Assembly: GCA_028291445.1 (NCBI GenBank)
Contig: JAQGIA010000349.1
Location: 1-8,075 of the forward strand
DNA from: Belnapia sp.
Lineage (GTDB): Bacteria; Pseudomonadota; Alphaproteobacteria; Acetobacterales; Acetobacteraceae
Direction of reading: 5' to 3'
DNA length: 8,075 nt
This document shows, one piece after another, positions 6,992 to 8,075 of the stretch. The position numbers were made by a program, and so were the translations under genes. The notes under the pieces are model-generated. The model was not told where the DNA came from. It ran no database searches and saw only the letters and a program-made list of their open reading frames with translations. Every line of letters begins with the position of its first letter. Positions within the stretch are counted from its first letter, which is position 1.

Positions 6992-7230
6992 CAGACGCAG
7001 TACGCACGTGCCTCTGGCCCCAAGCCCACGGAACCCGGCGCCCCTCCATCAAGGCGCAATTGAAACGGTCACCGCGGCGCAAGGTTTACGCAACGACGTC
7101 AAGCGTTCTGGCAACCCCGTGGGCCGCATGTCCTGCGGTTCGTTTGGTCGCTGGTTCGTTCGACCGTTTCGTCAATCTGGGGCCGCTGCCTGGCATGGCG
7201 CGGTCCTTCCTGTTTGTGAAGGATGGTGCG
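6992..7230 (+). ncRNA. Structured 5' leader of the decarboxylase, speF-type candidate
   Basis: The leader before an ornithine/lysine decarboxylase in a likely alphaproteobacterium is where the speF RNA motif (a cis-regulatory RNA from comparative genomics) occurs. Visible structure: gaaacggtc (7062-7070) is perfectly complementary to gaccgtttc (7162-7170); ccgca (7124-7128) pairs with tgcgg (7134-7138); cggttcg (7136-7142) can pair with cgaccg (7161-7166) with one bulge; and an SD-hiding hairpin sits at 7203-7224. The first and third pairings share bases and are mutually exclusive, as in a switch. The direct repeat ggttcgtt occurs at 7137-7144 and 7153-7160. Family membership rests on context and was not checked against the speF covariance model; the true ends are unknown. 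Confidence 0.55.
7203..7224 (+). promoter_or_regulatory. Hairpin sequestering the decarboxylase Shine-Dalgarno
   Basis: tccttc (7204-7209) pairs perfectly with gaagga (7218-7223) across an 8-nt loop, plus a G-U pair outside. The right arm contains AAGGA (7219-7223), the Shine-Dalgarno 7 nt before the ATG at 7231. Folding would block initiation. Confidence 0.6.
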
Positions 7231-8075
7231 ATGACCCCCAAGGTCTCCCGCTTCCTGCGCGAAGTCGCGCCGGCAACGCCTTGTCTTGTCCTCGACGTCG
7301 ATCGGGTCGAGGAAAATTACCGCCGGCTGATGGCGGCCCTGCCGCTGGCCCGGATCTATTACGCGGTGAAGGCCAACCCGGCCGAGCCCGTGCTGGGCCG
7401 CCTGGTCGGCCTCGGCTCCTCCTTCGATGCCGCGAGCTTCGAGGAAGTGGAAGCCTGCCTGGCCGCCGGCGCGCGGCCGGAGGCGATCAGCTACGGCAAT
7501 ACCGTGAAGAAGGAGAGCGCGATCCGCGCGGCCTATGCCGCAGGCGTCCGCATGTTCGCCTTCGACAGCGAAGGCGAGCTGCGCAAGCTCGCCCGCTCCG
7601 CCCCCGGTGCCCGCGTCTATTGCCGCATCCTGGTCGGCAACGTCGGCGCCGAATGGCCGCTGTCGAAGAAATTCGGCTGCGAGCTGGAGATGGCGCGAGA
7701 GCTGATGGTCCTCGCCGGCGAGCTCGGCCTCGACCCCTTCGGCCTCAGCTTCCACGTCGGCAGCCAGCAGACCCAGACCGCCGCCTATGAGGCCGCGATC
7801 GCCAAGGTCGCCATGCTCTTCACCGACCTGCGCGACGCCGGCGTGACGGTCCGCATGGTCAACCTCGGCGGCGGCTACCCCGTGCGCTACCGTTCGGAAG
7901 TGCCGGAGATCGACGATTTCGGCGCCGCCATCATGGGCGCCATGGCGCAGCATTTCGGCAATGCCCTGCCGGAGCTGGTCATCGAGCCGGGCCGCTTCAT
8001 CGTCGGCGATGCCGGCGTGGTCAGCGCCGAGGTCGTGCTCGTCTCCCGCAAGGCGAAGGACGATCCGGTGCGCTG
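7231..8075 (+). CDS. PLP-dependent ornithine/lysine decarboxylase, 3' part cut by window edge
   Basis: An alanine-racemase-fold (fold III) decarboxylase making putrescine from ornithine and/or cadaverine from lysine, a polyamine-pathway entry in the cytoplasm. The visible 281 residues hold the PLP lysine K47 in YYAVKANP, GLGSSFDAAS (60-69), FAFDSE (109-114), WPLSKKFGC (142-150), H175 in SFHVGSQQ, phosphate-binding NLGGGYP (211-217), and EPGR (252-255). The usual length is near 380, so about 100 residues including the catalytic Cys/Asp region are missing beyond the edge. Ornithine versus lysine preference cannot be decided. The ATG at 7231 is preferred because AAGGA lies 7 nt upstream; the in-frame ATG at 7195 would start before the SD hairpin. 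Many alphaproteobacterial orthologues are annotated as speF/odc-like. Confidence 0.93.
   Translation, partial: MTPKVSRFLREVAPATPCLVLDVDRVEENYRRLMAALPLARIYYAVKANPAEPVLGRLVGLGSSFDAASFEEVEACLAAGARPEAISYGNTVKKESAIRAAYAAGVRMFAFDSEGELRKLARSAPGARVYCRILVGNVGAEWPLSKKFGCELEMARELMVLAGELGLDPFGLSFHVGSQQTQTAAYEAAIAKVAMLFTDLRDAGVTVRMVNLGGGYPVRYRSEVPEIDDFGAAIMGAMAQHFGNALPELVIEPGRFIVGDAGVVSAEVVLVSRKAKDDPVR

Noticed and set aside
7195..7230. Upstream in-frame ATG at 7195 as the decarboxylase start
   Set aside because: It would add 12 residues not typical of the family and ignores the well-placed AAGGA before 7231.
7128..7790. Possible leader peptide starting at ATG 7128 (MSCGSFGRWFVRPF)
   Set aside because: Its frame stays open far into the decarboxylase gene with no nearby stop and has only a weak ribosome site, so it does not look like a short attenuator peptide such as SpeFL of enterobacteria.

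Overview
The window is high-GC, tightly packed bacterial chromosome with nine genes and no mobile element. The order aroQ-accB-accC-aat, thiS-thiG, and an ornithine/lysine decarboxylase behind a long structured leader point to an alphaproteobacterium. Protein style and GC suggest Rhodospirillales/Acetobacteraceae (Roseomonas-like). That assignment is inference; no 16S or marker search was possible.

Left and centre (1-5570), minus strand, in transcription order: aroQ (type II 3-dehydroquinase, shikimate pathway), accB (biotin carboxyl carrier protein), accC (biotin carboxylase), a Phd-type antitoxin and PIN-domain toxin pair, aat (leucyl/phenylalanyl-tRNA-protein transferase, N-degron pathway), a solitary DPPY-type methyltransferase, and serA (3-phosphoglycerate dehydrogenase), which runs off the left edge. 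The acc genes supply the first step of fatty acid synthesis. The toxin-antitoxin pair sits between accC and aat, which are usually neighbours in this class. From the antitoxin to the methyltransferase each stop codon overlaps the next start (ATGA, ATGA, TTGA), so a selfish-type module has become translationally linked to a housekeeping gene. The antitoxin start has no ribosome binding site but has a -10-like box exactly where a leaderless mRNA would need it.

Centre right (5571-6794): a 190-base divergent gap, then thiS-thiG on the plus strand (sulfur carrier and thiazole synthase for thiamine). No TPP riboswitch is visible before them. The codons of the essential Gly tail of ThiS double as the Shine-Dalgarno of thiG.

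Right (6795-8075): a 436-base gap holding a possible post-thiG structure, a sigma70-like promoter and a leader of about 240 nt, then the first 281 codons of a PLP-dependent ornithine/lysine decarboxylase. The leader has a 6-bp hairpin that hides the decarboxylase Shine-Dalgarno, and a 9-bp long-range stem that competes with a local hairpin. This fits the speF leader RNA class described upstream of such genes in Alphaproteobacteria, though the match to that family could not be tested here.

The most unusual parts are the toxin-antitoxin/aat/methyltransferase overlap chain and the structured decarboxylase leader.
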